A stretch of 17,360 nt of DNA from CAWUJK01 sp964586815 (GTDB lineage Bacteria; Patescibacteriota; Gracilibacteria; BD1-5; UBA6164): the NCBI GenBank assembly GCA_964586815.1, contig CAZPIB010000014.1, positions 1 to 17,360 on the forward strand. Reading direction: 5' to 3'. The position numbers and the translations under genes are program-made. Under the pieces are notes generated by a model. The model did no database searches. It had not been told where the DNA came from and saw only the letters and a program-made list of their open reading frames with translations. Shown here piece by piece: positions 1 to 9,385 of this stretch (positions are counted from its first letter, which is position 1; every line of letters begins with the position of its first letter).

Positions 1-1
1 A

Positions 2-595
2 GTAGAAGTTTTTAATATAAAAAAACAAAAAAAACTTAATTGACCTGCTATAAAAACATGGACAATAGGACAAAAAAATATAGATGAAATAAGAATACAA
101 TCACAAAAACCAGTCACAAAATCAAATACTACTAAAAAAGAATCAGAAACAAAAAAATGAGAGAAAGAAGCTTGAACAATATCAAAGTGAGTTAACTCTA
201 TGAAAGATGTAAAATATAAGTAATTATTTAAAAGAACATGGGAATGAGTAAAATATACAGATTGAAAACTAAAGTTTGCTAATGTATGAAAATGGCTTAA
301 TAGTTTTGACAAAATTTCAAACCTAACTAAAATTCATAGTAAAAAAATTATTTTAAGTAAAACTCTTGCAACTACTTATATGTCAGCTGAAGAAATTATT
401 AATGTATTTGATAATGGTTTGACTTGGGATGATTCAAGAGATGTAGCAATTATAGTATGAAATATATATTGAATGTATAAATTATGATTAATTAGTATGA
501 CTATATTACACACAATTACATGATCTTTATGACTTACTGAGTTTGAAAGCCCTCAAGAATTAATCAAACATCTTTGAGAAGCATATAGAATTTAA
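2..595 (+). pseudogene. 3' part of unrecognised gene with in-frame TAA
   Basis: One reading frame (UGA = Gly) runs from the window edge to TAA at 593-595, but is broken by TAA at 221-223; both halves are in the same frame. The first half (73 codons visible) starts upstream of the window and is rich in Lys, Thr, Ser and Glu, like a linker. The second half (about 123 codons) reads like a folded domain, with a segment around TWDDSRDVAIIVG and a C-terminus ending in KHLGEAYRI. No ATG follows the internal stop until 380, so the second half has no good start of its own. I recognise no family. It may be a decayed gene, a sequencing substitution (one base turns TAA into a sense codon), or a short real gene ending at 223 followed by a remnant. 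It converges on pheT, 30 bases apart. Confidence 0.45.
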
Positions 596-625
596 ATTGG
601 TTAGTATTTCTTGAATATATACAAT

Positions 626-2998
626 TTATCTATGTTTTACTCAAAGTTTTTCTGATTTTTCTATTATTTTGGAAATAATCTCATTTTTTTGCTTGTCTGT
701 TATTTCGCTATCCATTTTTTGTAGAAATACTTTGAATGCAATACTTCTGTTGTTTCAAAGTTTTTTATTTTCATAAATATCAAATAATTCAACTTTTTGA
801 ATTATTTGTGGATTTGTTTTTAGAATTGTATTTTTTAGTATATTTGCTTCAAAATCCTTTGAAACTAAAAATGATACATCAAAAGAGCTTGATTGAAATT
901 CTGATAATTCAATAAATTTTGTAATAGAATTTATCATTGTAGAAATCAGATCTAAATCTATTTCAAAAAATCATATCTTACTTTTAATAGAAAAATTACT
1001 TGCTACCTTTGGTTTAATTTCTCAAATTATTCATATTTTTTGTCACCTTGCTATTATATCAGCTGTTCTTGTTGAGTGAGCATATTGTGGTATATTTGTA
1101 GTTTTTTTAAATTCATATTTAGATATTCATATTTCAGTTAAGAATTTAGAAATTATATTTTGAATATCATAGTAAATAATATCTTTTGAAGTAGTTATTA
1201 CTCAAGATAAGTTATACATTTCAGAGATTTGATTTTTTTCTTGAGTGTATTTAAATATTTTTTCAACTTCAAATAATTTTAAATACTTAAAATCTACTTT
1301 ATTTTTTTCAAGAGATAAAAGTAAATTAGGAATTAAACTATTTTTCATATGTGTAGCTTCTTCACTTAAAGAATTTTTTAATCTAATATTATTTTTAATT
1401 GTAGAATTGCATTTATTTACTAATTTTTCATTAACAAATGAGTAAGTATACATATCAAAAAAATTATTTTCTACAAAAAAATTTTTAGAAAATTTCTTAG
1501 ATTTATAAATATTATTTTGAATAATTGCTCAAAGATGTATTTTTGGAACACTAGTTTCTATATTATCATATCAATCTATTCTAGCTATCTCTTCTGCAAT
1601 ATCTGCTTTGAAGTTTAATTCTTTTCTCCATTTTGGGATTATTAATTTTTTTCAAACTTTTTTTATTCAAAGATTATTTAGAATCTCTAAAACTAATTTT
1701 TCATCATATTTTTTTCAAATTAATTTATTTATGAAATATAGATCATATTCAATTTCTACTTGTTTTTGTTTTTCTAGATAACAATCACTCCAAGCTTCTT
1801 TTTTCATATTAGGAAAAGCTTTTTCAAGCTCAAAAACTATTAAAGAAACTCACCATTTAGCTGATATTGGAAGTAAATCTTTTTCAAAAATATTAAGTGA
1901 ATCAGTTCTAACTCAAAGCCTTTTTCCTGATGCTCTTAGAGTTGCATGGTCAAAATTTGCTCATTCAATAATTATATTTTTTGTATTTTTTGAGACAGCA
2001 CTTTCTTTTCCTCATATAATTCAAGCTATAGCTATAACTTTTTTAGAATCAGCTATTACTATATCTTGTTCATTTAATTTATACTGTTTATCATCTAATG
2101 CCAATATTTCTTCTCAAGTTTTTGCAAATCTTATTTCTATATTTCACTCAATTTTATCAGCATCAAAAATATGAGTTGGTTGACCATAAAAATAAAGAGA
2201 ATAGTTTGATAAATCTATTAATAATCATTTTGATTCACAAGATGAAGCCTCTAAAACTTCTTTTATATAATCTGGACTTTCTATATTTGCTACTTCTCTA
2301 ATTTTTAATCAAATATATCTTTTTACTAATTTTGGGATCTTATTTTCTATTTTTAAATTTTTTAAATTAGAAAAATTATTATCATAATATTCATAATCAA
2401 ATTTTTCTCCTGAGATTGCATAAATTTCTCTCAATATTCAAATATGAGAAAATAGGTCTGGTCTGTGATTGATAGCTTTATTATCTATTTCTAAAATAGA
2501 CTCATCTTTTTTAAGAGTTTTTGCTAGATTGGTTCATACTTTTTCTTGAATATGTGATAAGTCTAAAATTTCTTTTTCTTCAATACTTGGAAAATCTTTT
2601 TTTAGTCATATTTCTTCAGAAGCACAAATCATTCAAAAACTTTCAACTCATCTAATTTTTGTTTTTTTCATAACAACTCTTTCTCATTTTCAATGCCATA
2701 AAACTGAAGCTCATAGTTTTGCAACTGCAACTGATTGATTTTCTCTCAAATTAGAACCTCCACAAACTATTTGAATATCTTCTTTTTCTCAAATATCAAC
2801 TTTACAAACTTTCAGAGAATCAGCATCATTATGTTTTTCTATTTTTATTATTTTTCAAAATACAATTTTTTCAAAATCCTTTTCTTTTGATATAATCTCT
2901 TCAACTTCTGCTGTGTGCATTATTAAATCAGAAGACAAATCTTCTACTATTTTTAAATCTTTTTTAAATCTTTTTAAATTATTGTATGAAATTTTCAT
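626..2998 (-). CDS. pheT: Phenylalanine-tRNA ligase beta subunit
   Basis: 790 residues, the usual length for bacterial PheRS beta, which pairs with the catalytic alpha subunit (PheS) to charge tRNA-Phe in the cytoplasm. The N-terminus has the EMAP/OB-type tRNA-binding domain (about residues 40-150, with HNDADSLKVCKVD and QIVCGGSNLRENQSVAVAKLGA-like spacing). The B3/4 editing domain follows, then a B5 domain with KADIAEEIARIDGYDNIE, a catalytic-like core, and a C-terminal FDX-ACB domain (about the last 100 residues, containing SFDVSFLVSKDFEAN and NNRSIAFKVFLQK). Many conserved glycines are UGA. The ATG at 2998 is the first after the upstream promoter and begins with MKISYNNLK, typical for PheT. 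The stop is TAA, after Gly-Val-Lys-His-Arg. pheS is not in the window, so the alpha and beta genes are not adjacent on the upstream side; the upstream gene is instead a cyclic-nucleotide-binding protein with its own terminator. Confidence 0.97.
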
Positions 2999-3031
2999 TT
3001 TTTTATTTCTTTTTATATATTAATTTAGTTT

Positions 3032-3059
3032 ATTATATAATATAAGCTTTTTTTTTCAA
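3032..3059 (-). promoter_or_regulatory. Promoter of pheT
   Basis: On the minus strand, TTGAAA (3059-3054) and TATAAT (3037-3032) are separated by 16 bases. The box pair lies between the terminator of the preceding gene and pheT, so pheT is probably transcribed on its own. The untranslated leader is about 30 A/T-rich bases with no Shine-Dalgarno sequence. Confidence 0.55.
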
Positions 3060-3061
3060 AT

Positions 3062-3101
3062 AAAAAAAATTAGATTACCCAATATGAGTTTTATCTAATT
3101 T
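3062..3101 (-). terminator. Terminator of cyclic-nucleotide-binding gene
   Basis: Minus-strand hairpin with arms AAATTAGAT and ATCTAATTT (9 bp, 17-base loop) followed by a run of T. The TAG stop of the gene at 3095-3097 lies inside the upstream arm. Confidence 0.6.
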
Positions 3102-3493
3102 AATCTATTTAAGTTTTCTTCAATTCTTTTTATTATTTTTTTATTAATATGATTTCAATCACTATTGATTATATCTATTAAATTATCTAGAGTTAATACT
3201 AAAACAGTAGTATCTTCTAATGCCTCAACTGTTGCTGTTCTTTCTTCTTCATTTAGTAAAGCAATTTCTCAAACTATATTTCAAGTTGTCAATTGTGCTA
3301 TCTTTGTTCACTTAATAGAAATTTCTACTTTTCCGGATTTTATGATATATCATTCTCAATTTGAGAGAGAATTTTCAAGTAAAATAATTTCTCAAGATTT
3401 GTATTCTCTTTCAGGAATAGTTAAAAGAATTTCCTCAATAATTGATTTATCTATTCATGAGAAAATTTCTAAATTTAAAATACTTTCAGACAT
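3095..3493 (-). CDS. Stand-alone cyclic nucleotide-binding domain protein
   Basis: 132 residues forming a single cNMP-binding beta-barrel domain of the CRP/PKA regulatory family. The phosphate-binding cassette is clear: GEIALL at residues 75-80 and R85-T86-A87, matching the family pattern G-E-x-A/S-L ... R-S/T-A, in which Glu contacts the ribose and Arg the cyclic phosphate. A second glycine-rich turn, GYIIKSGKVEI, precedes it. There is no helix-turn-helix, kinase, transporter or cyclase domain, so it is not a CRP-type transcription factor by itself. The remaining helices (GI DKSIIEEIL at the N-terminus and a C-terminal amphipathic helix) could form a partner interface. Ligand (cAMP, cGMP or another) cannot be read from sequence. 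It is divergent from infB, 127 bases apart, and its promoter overlaps a 12-bp palindrome. Confidence 0.85.
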
Positions 3494-3515
3494 AATTTTT
3501 TATTTATTTTAATAA

Positions 3516-3527
3516 GATGTATACATC
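3516..3527. promoter_or_regulatory. 12-bp perfect palindrome, candidate operator
   Basis: GATGTATACATC is fully self-complementary. It lies between the divergent cyclic-nucleotide-binding gene and infB and overlaps the -10 box of the former, the usual position for a repressor site. The binding protein is unknown. Confidence 0.4.
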
Positions 3528-3553
3528 ATAACATTTTTATAATATATATGCAA
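3525..3553 (-). promoter_or_regulatory. Promoter of cyclic-nucleotide-binding gene
   Basis: On the minus strand, TTGCAT (3553-3548) and TATGAT (3530-3525) are 17 bases apart. The -10 box runs into the GATGTATACATC palindrome, so the start site would fall within or next to it. Confidence 0.5.
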
Positions 3554-3559
3554 TATCTT

Positions 3560-3587
3560 TTGACAAAATAGCATAAAATTATATATT
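3560..3587 (+). promoter_or_regulatory. Promoter of infB
   Basis: A perfect consensus -35 box TTGACA (3560-3565) is followed after 16 bases by TATATT (3582-3587). The leader is about 27 bases, A/T only near the start codon, and lacks a Shine-Dalgarno sequence. This is the best -35 match in the window, fitting a housekeeping translation gene. Confidence 0.6.
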
Positions 3588-3620
3588 TATTCAATAATTT
3601 ATATATAAAATTAATTTTTA

Positions 3621-6071
3621 ATGATAGAAAAAAAAATAGTTGATGATTATTATAAAACTATAAAATCTGATAGTAAAATTACTAATAAAGCATCAAAACC
3701 TAAAATAAAAGCAAAAAAGATTACAAAAAAAGTTGTAAAAACAGTAGAGGATAAAAGTAACTCTTCTACTGTTTCTGATTCAAAAAAATCTGAAAATACA
3801 CAAAAAAAATCTAATTTTAATAATAAATCTTGAAATATAAATACTTGATTCAAAAGAAAACAAAATATTAAAAGACCTTTTATTCAAAAAATTGGAATAG
3901 TAAAACAAGAAGAAAAAAAATCTTCTGTTTTATGATCTTCTTCAGAAAGAAGACCAAATAATGGATATAGAACTAAACCAAATCCAAATTATAAATGAAA
4001 AAACAATAATCCTAATTTCAAAAAAAATAATTCTTCTTTAAATAATAAAACTACAGAAGAAAGACAAAAAAATTATTGAGAAGATAAACAAAAAGGATGA
4101 CTTAAAAAATGAGAGAGAAAAAATTATAACAATAATTCAACTTGAAAAAAAGCTGGAAGTTTTAATAGAAATAAAACTAGAGGAAGATTTAAATTTTATG
4201 ATAATAAACCTATTGACACTAGCTTTACTAGATCAACTAAAATAGAAAAAAGAGCAAAAGAAGAAAAAAAAGTAGAAGATATAAAACAAACTCTTATTTC
4301 AAAAAAATGAGAAATTGTAGTTGTATCTGATGTATTTTCTTTAAAAGAATTTTCAGAAAAAATAGGAATACCACTTGTGAAACTTATTTGAGAATTTATG
4401 AAAAATGGTATGATGGTAAACATAAATTCAAAAATTGACTTTGATTCAGCAAGTATCATTGCTGAATCATTTGAAATAAAACTTGAAAGAGATAATTCTA
4501 AGTGAGTATCTGTTAAAGATCTTATGACTTGAAATATTGCAGACTTACTTATTGAAGATGATAAAACTAAACTAAAACAAAGAGCTCCTGTTATTTCTAT
4601 AATGTGACATGTTGATCACTGAAAAACTTCACTTTTAGATCAAATTAGAAAATCAAAAGTAACTGATGGAGAAGCTTGATGAATAACTCAAAGTATTTGA
4701 GCTTATCAAGTAGAGCATAATGATAAAAAACTAACTTTTCTTGATACTCCTGGCCATGAGGCTTTTACAGTTATGAGGTCAAGATGAGCAAGAGCAACTG
4801 ATATTGCTATTTTAGTTGTTGCTGCTGATGAGGGGGTAAAGCCACAAACTATAGAATCTATTTCTCATGCAAAAGAAGCAGGAATACCTATTATAGTTGC
4901 TATTAATAAAATGGATAAGCAGTGAGCTAATCCTGATCACTTAAAAGGACAATTATCAGAACATTGACTTACTCCAGAAGATTGGGGTTGAGACACACCT
5001 ATGGTTCCAGTTTCTGCTAAAACATGATTTGGTATTGATGAATTACTTGAAATACTTCTTTTGGTTGCTGAGATGAAAGAGTTAAAAGCAAACTTTGAAA
5101 GATTTTGAGTTGCTACAGTTATTGAATCACATCTTGATACAAAACTTTGACCAGTTGCTACAGCTCTTATTAATACTTGAATTATTAATAAATGAGATAG
5201 TATTGTCTCTAATGAATCTTTTTGAAAAATTAGAACAATGAAAAATTTTGAAAACAAAGGTCTTTTAAAGGCTTTTCCTTGAGATCCAGTTTTGATTATT
5301 GGTTTAAATAAAGTTGTTTCAGGTTGAGATATTATTCAGGTTGTAGCAAATCCAAATATTGCTAAATCAAAAGCTACTGAATATGCTCAAATAATTTCTA
5401 ATGCAAAGAAAAATGAAGTTTCAGGACTTGATATATTAATGTCAAGAATAAAAGCTTGAAATTTACAACAACTAAAGGTTTTAGTAAAATCTGATACAAA
5501 TTGAAGCCTGGAAGCTATAAAAGCCTCTCTTGCTAAACTTTCTACAGAAGAAACAAGTATATTAATTATTCATTGTTGAGTTGGTAATATAACTCAATGA
5601 GATATAGTAATGGCAGATTCTTCAAATGCTATACTTGTTTGATTTAATGTAGATACTATTACTAGTGCTAAAAAAACACTTGAAAGATCCACTATAGAAT
5701 ACATAAATTCAAAAGTTATTTATCATATAACTGAAAGACTTGAAAAAATAGTTACATGAATGCTTAATCCAAAGGAAATTGAAGTTGAATTAGGTAAAGT
5801 AAAAGTAGGAGGAATATTCTTTACTGATAAATCTTTTATGATTTTATGACTTATTCTTAAAGAATGAGATAAAATTGAAAAAGATTGTCTAGTTAGAGTT
5901 ATTAGAAAAGATAAAAAAATAGCTAAGTGAAAAATAGCTTCATTAAAACAGTGAATAGAGGAAGTAAAAGAAATTGAATGACCAGTTGAGTGTTGAGTAA
6001 GATTTGAATGAAAATGAGAAATTGAAATGTGAGATACTTTTGAATTATATAAAATAGTTATTGAAAAATAG
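3621..6071 (+). CDS. infB: Translation initiation factor IF-2
   Basis: 816 residues. IF-2 is the GTPase that brings initiator fMet-tRNA to the 30S subunit and promotes subunit joining. Order: a basic, Lys/Asn/Ser-rich unstructured region (about 1-230), an IF2_N-type module (about 235-300, SLKEFSEKIGIPLVKLIGEF), then the GTPase with all five G motifs: GHVDHGKT at 329-336, GGITQSIGA (G2), DTPGHE at 375-380, NKMD at 429-432 and SAKTG at 465-469. Domains II, III and C-terminal domain II follow, with the usual CGVGNIT-like and VRFEGKGEIEMGD-like motifs. Both P-loop glycines are UGA, fixing the genetic code. The ATG at 3621 sits just after a strong promoter. A hairpin terminator begins at the stop codon, so the gene is monocistronic; it does not lie in the nusA-infB-rbfA arrangement common elsewhere. 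Confidence 0.98.
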
Positions 6072-6100
6072 AGATAAATCTCTATTTTTTTATCTTTTTT
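6064..6100 (+). terminator. Terminator of infB
   Basis: Perfect 11-bp stem AAAAATAGAGA / TCTCTATTTTT with loop TAAA, followed by a T-rich run. The infB stop TAG (6069-6071) lies inside the left arm. Confidence 0.85.
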
Positions 6101-6162
6101 ATTTGTTTATAATATATTTATATATATTATAAAATTATAATTAATTAATAATATATATAAAT

Positions 6163-6570
6163 ATGTCTATTTTGGAATGAATTAAAATCTTAAAAGATTT
6201 AAATAAAAATGAATTAAATAATTTAGAGCTTTTGTGTCAAGAAAGATTTATAAAAAAAGGTGATATTTTATTTAATCAATGAGAAGAAGCTACTTCTATG
6301 TATATTTTAAAACAATGAGAAATAGAAATATCTACATATAAAAATAATCAAGAAGTAACTTTAGGTTATATAAAAGCAGAGGATATATTATGAGAAATGG
6401 CTATTTTTTGAGATAAAAATAAAAGAATGGCATCAGCAATTGCAAATATAGATACAGTTGTTATTGTGATTCTTAAATTTGCTATTCAGGAACTAACAAA
6501 AAATCATCCTAAAATACTTGAAAAAATAAAATCAATTATAGACACTAGAATAAATAAAAATACTATATAA
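6163..6570 (+). CDS. Second stand-alone cyclic nucleotide-binding domain protein
   Basis: 135 residues, one cNMP-binding domain with no attached effector. The motif is GEMAIF at residues 77-82 followed by R88-M89-A90-S91, close to the family pattern G-E-x-A-L ... R-S/T-A; Met replaces the usual Ser/Thr after the arginine. The preceding turn is typical (FNQGEEATSMYILKQGEIEI-like order, residues 37-56). The N-terminal segment (ILEGIKILKDLNKNELNNL) matches the helix that opens CRP-type domains, and a C-terminal helix ends the protein. It is a paralogue, by family, of the gene at 3095-3493, and the two lie on opposite strands on either side of infB. It has a weak upstream promoter candidate (TTGTTT at 6103-6108 with an AT-rich -10 near 6125-6131) and ends in a long hairpin. 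Ligand and target are unknown. Confidence 0.83.
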
Positions 6571-6589
6571 ATATATTTATATAGTATTT
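6558..6589. terminator. Bidirectional hairpin between convergent genes
   Basis: Perfect 14-bp inverted repeat, arms AAATACTATATAAA and TTTATATAGTATTT, loop TATA. It sits between the convergent cyclic-nucleotide-binding (+) and pilin-like (-) genes and contains the stop TAA of the first. The T tract is better on the minus strand. Confidence 0.7.
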
Positions 6590-6590
6590 C

Positions 6591-7019
6591 CTAGTTTCTA
6601 ACTAATCTTTTTATACTTGCCTTAATTATTTGATGATTATATCCAAATAAATTACTTTCTTTTTTTATATAAAATACTCTAGAGTATATATCTCATTTGA
6701 AATTAACTAAATCTGAAATATGAACTCAATGCCTATCAATATATTTATAGGTTACTCAGGTTTTTGTTTCAAATGTGTTAGTATATTCATTTTTATAGAT
6801 ATAAAAAATAGTATCTTCTAAAAAATTAGAGGTATTAATATTTTTAATAATATTACTGGAATTAATTTTTAATATATTTATATTTTTATTTCTCTCAAAT
6901 TTATCTATAATTATTTTACTTTCTATCATTAAATTTGTTATTCCTAAAATAACAAAAGCTAATATAAAAATTCAAATTATTATAGATATAAGGGTTTCTG
7001 CTTTTTTGACCTTTATCAT
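6591..7019 (-). CDS. Pilin-like protein with N-terminal methylation-type segment
   Basis: 142 residues. The N-terminus is K-K-A-E-T-L-I-S-I-I-I-G-I-F (residues 5-18) and continues as one hydrophobic helix to about residue 28, followed by a polar, beta-rich C-terminal part. This is the layout of type IV pilins and pseudopilins: a short basic leader, a prepilin peptidase site (predicted after Ala7), Thr-Leu-Ile, then the membrane/assembly helix. The glutamate expected at mature position +5 is Ser12 here; loss of that Glu is known for some tip pseudopilins of the GspK type. It is therefore more likely a minor pilin or pseudopilin than the main subunit. No pilus machinery genes are in the window. 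It is the last gene of a likely three-gene unit, 54 bases after the coiled-coil gene. An ordinary single-pass membrane protein remains possible. Confidence 0.55.
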
Positions 7020-7073
7020 TTGTAAAAATTAAGTATAATTAAATGTTAATTTGAATATTTAAATTAAATTATT

Positions 7074-7481
7074 TTATTGTACATCTTTTATATTAGTAAT
7101 ATTATTTATATTTCCTCAAATTCAATCTAAGCTATTCTTAACTTCACTTATTTGCACTCAAGTTTCATTTACAAAGTTTTTTGCCTCATTATATTTCTGT
7201 CCTAAATTTTCAGTAGTTTCTCTTATATTAGTTATATTTCCTTTTAAAAGCTCAGCTTTATTTACAGCTCAAGAATAAATATTTATTAATTCTTCTTGAG
7301 TAGGTATTTTTGTAGAAAGACCTTCTACTTTTTGTTTTATTTTTTCTACTTGTTGATTAAAATAAGTTAATCATAATTTATCTGCAATTATACTAGATAA
7401 AACAGGTTTTATAAAAATTAAAACTATATATATAGTAAATATTATTAAAGACAACCAAAGAATTATTTTTATTATTTTCAT
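7074..7481 (-). CDS. Membrane-anchored coiled-coil protein, function unknown
   Basis: 135 residues, not recognised. Residues 2-26 form one hydrophobic segment (IIKIILWLSLIIFTIYIVLIF) with a few residues before it, so the protein is anchored by an uncleaved N-terminal helix. The rest (about 40-130) is hydrophilic and heptad-like, with repeated Ile/Leu/Val spacing and many Lys, Glu, Asn and Gln, suggesting a helical coiled coil outside or beneath the membrane. The ATG at 7481 is 8 bases after the stop of the zinc-ribbon gene, so the two are translated from one message. The pattern resembles small assembly or chemotaxis-like signalling rods, but no diagnostic motif is present. Confidence 0.7.
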
Positions 7482-7489
7482 AATTATGA

Positions 7490-7822
7490 TTAGCTAAATA
7501 AGTCAGAAACATTTATTTGTTTCTCTTTTAAATCTTTTCTAAGATTTGTAATTTGAATATCTGAAATTTGCTTAGATGAATTATTTCATATCAGTTTTTC
7601 TTTTATATTTTCAATTGAATCTTTCATATCTTGATTTATAATCATTATTTGAGATTTAACTATTCAGTGTTTTCCACATTTTGGACAAACTAAATCAAAA
7701 TTTACTGTATTTCAGGCAGCACCAACAATATCAATATTTTTTTCACTAACTCAACTCCCACATTCACATTTATAACTATCAACTAATCATTCTACAAGTC
7801 ATTTCATTGCTTCATATATCAT
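7490..7822 (-). CDS. Zinc-ribbon protein with helical tail, function unknown
   Basis: 110 residues. Four cysteines, C19-E-C21 and C46-P-K-C49, are spaced as the two knuckles of a zinc ribbon (C-x-C ... C-x2-C), with beta-strand-like sequence between them. Residues 65-105 are a charged, probably helical tail. No DNA-binding, ribosomal-protein or enzyme signature is visible, so the ribbon may mediate protein or nucleic-acid contact. It is the first gene of a minus-strand unit with the coiled-coil and pilin-like genes and has its own promoter in the 3' end of gltX. A start at Met6 is possible, but the ATG at 7822 lies the right distance from the promoter. Confidence 0.75.
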
Positions 7823-7855
7823 ATTCTTGTATATTAAAAATTAATTTATAATAAT

Positions 7856-7884
7856 ATTATACTGTATTTTTATAAATTATTCAA
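7856..7884 (-). promoter_or_regulatory. Promoter of zinc-ribbon unit, inside gltX 3' end
   Basis: On the minus strand, TTGAAT (7884-7879) and TATAAT (7861-7856) are 17 bases apart. The -35 box overlaps the last codons of gltX. A leader of about 30 bases contains AATTAATTTTTAATATA (7846-7830), also found before the AI-2E transporter gene. Confidence 0.55.
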
Positions 7885-9345
7885 GACTTTTTTTAATCTT
7901 TCACTTGACTTTTTGTTTCCAAGTATGTATATTAATTCTAATGCTCAACAAGAAAATGCTTCTCAAGATAGAGCACACCTTACTGGCCAAAGGACTTGTC
8001 CATTTTTCATTTTTGCTTGCTTTATTTTTTCTATAAAAATATTTTTTACAGAATCTATATTTTCAAAATCTAAATTACCATTTACTATTTCTAAAGCTAT
8101 CTCTAAAGCTTTTTTTACTTGATCTATATTTTCAATTTTCATTTTTGGATTCATCATTAATTCTATCTCAGCTAATTTAATTTTATCAGTATAAAAAACT
8201 TTTGAGGCTTCTTTGAATTCATCAAACTTTTTTATTTTAGTTTTTAATTCTAGAAATATCTTTTTATTATAACTTGGCAAAAAATTTTGTATTTGCTTTA
8301 AAAAGTCAGAATCATATTTTGATAAATAAGTAATCAATTTATTGTATAAGTAATCAGTATTAGAGTTTTTTAAATAGTGAGCATTAAAGAATTTTAACCT
8401 TTCAACATCAAATACTGCTCATGCTTTATGGACTTGCTTTAAATCAAATCTTTCTATTAGCTCTGATATTGTGAAAAATTCTTCTGTTGTTTTTGGATTC
8501 CATCCTAAAAGTGCAATATAATTTATAAGACTTTCAGCTAAGTATCAGCTTTTTATATAATTTTCAACAGCAACATCTCAAGTCCTTTTAGATAATTTCT
8601 TTTTATTAGTTCATAAAAGTAAAGGAATATGTGCAAATACTGGTTTTTTCCAACCAAAAGCATCATACATAATTATATGTTTTGGAGTACTAGGAGTCCA
8701 TTCATCTCATCTAATAACATAAGTTACTTCCATTAAATGATCATCAACTACATTTGCTAAATGATAAGTAGGAAATCAATCAGTTTTTAGTAAAACTTGT
8801 TCATCAATATCTTTAGAAGGAACTTTTATTTTACCTTTTACTATATCTTCAAATTCTATAATTGTATTTTCTGGAACCTTTAGTCTAACTGTATAATTTG
8901 TTTTAGAATCTAGTTTTTCTTTTACTTCTTCAGTAGATAAATATCTACATTTTTTATCATATTTTGTAGGGAGTTTTAATTCTTTTTGTTGTTCTCTAAG
9001 CTTAGTAAGCCTATCACTGCTACAAAAACAATAATATGCTTTATCTTTTTCTAGTAACTCATCAATATACTTTCTATAAATATCAAGTCTTTCAGATTGA
9101 TAATAAGGTCCTTTATCTCAAGGATTATTTGGTCCTTCATCAGGCATTAAACCAATACTAGCTAGTACACCAAGCATATTTTCTACACTTCATTCAATAA
9201 ATCTAGTTTTGTCTGTATCCTCAATTCTAACCATAAATTTACCATTATTTTTTTTAGCAAATAAATAATTGTATAAAACAGTTCTTAAGCTTCAAATATG
9301 TACATATCAAGTTGGACTTGGAGCAAATCTAGTTTTTATAAACAT
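7870..9345 (-). CDS. gltX: Glutamate-tRNA ligase
   Basis: 491 residues, normal length for bacterial GluRS, the class I synthetase that charges tRNA-Glu (and in non-discriminating forms tRNA-Gln). It begins FIKTRFAPSPTGYVHIGSLR, with the class I HIGH-type motif H16-I17-G18-S19, and has the KMSKS-type motif K250-L-S-K-R254. The YYCFC region fits a cysteine-rich insertion in many GluRS. The C-terminal anticodon-binding domain ends with QVLWPVRCALSG and a helical tail, as in the family. The ATG at 9345 gives the family-standard N-terminus. Upstream lies a 100-N gap, so its promoter is not visible. No terminator follows; the next unit's promoter overlaps its end. A gatCAB set, which would be needed if this enzyme mischarges tRNA-Gln, is not in the window. 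Confidence 0.97.
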
Positions 9346-9385
9346 TTTTTTATATTAAACATTATTTTAATCTTAAATATTTTAT

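Noticed and set aside
3165..3512. Plus-strand ORF of 115 codons
   Set aside because: It is antisense to the cyclic-nucleotide-binding gene on the minus strand, which carries a clear domain motif.
4937..5257. Minus-strand ORF of 106 codons
   Set aside because: Antisense shadow of the IF-2 GTPase and domain II region.
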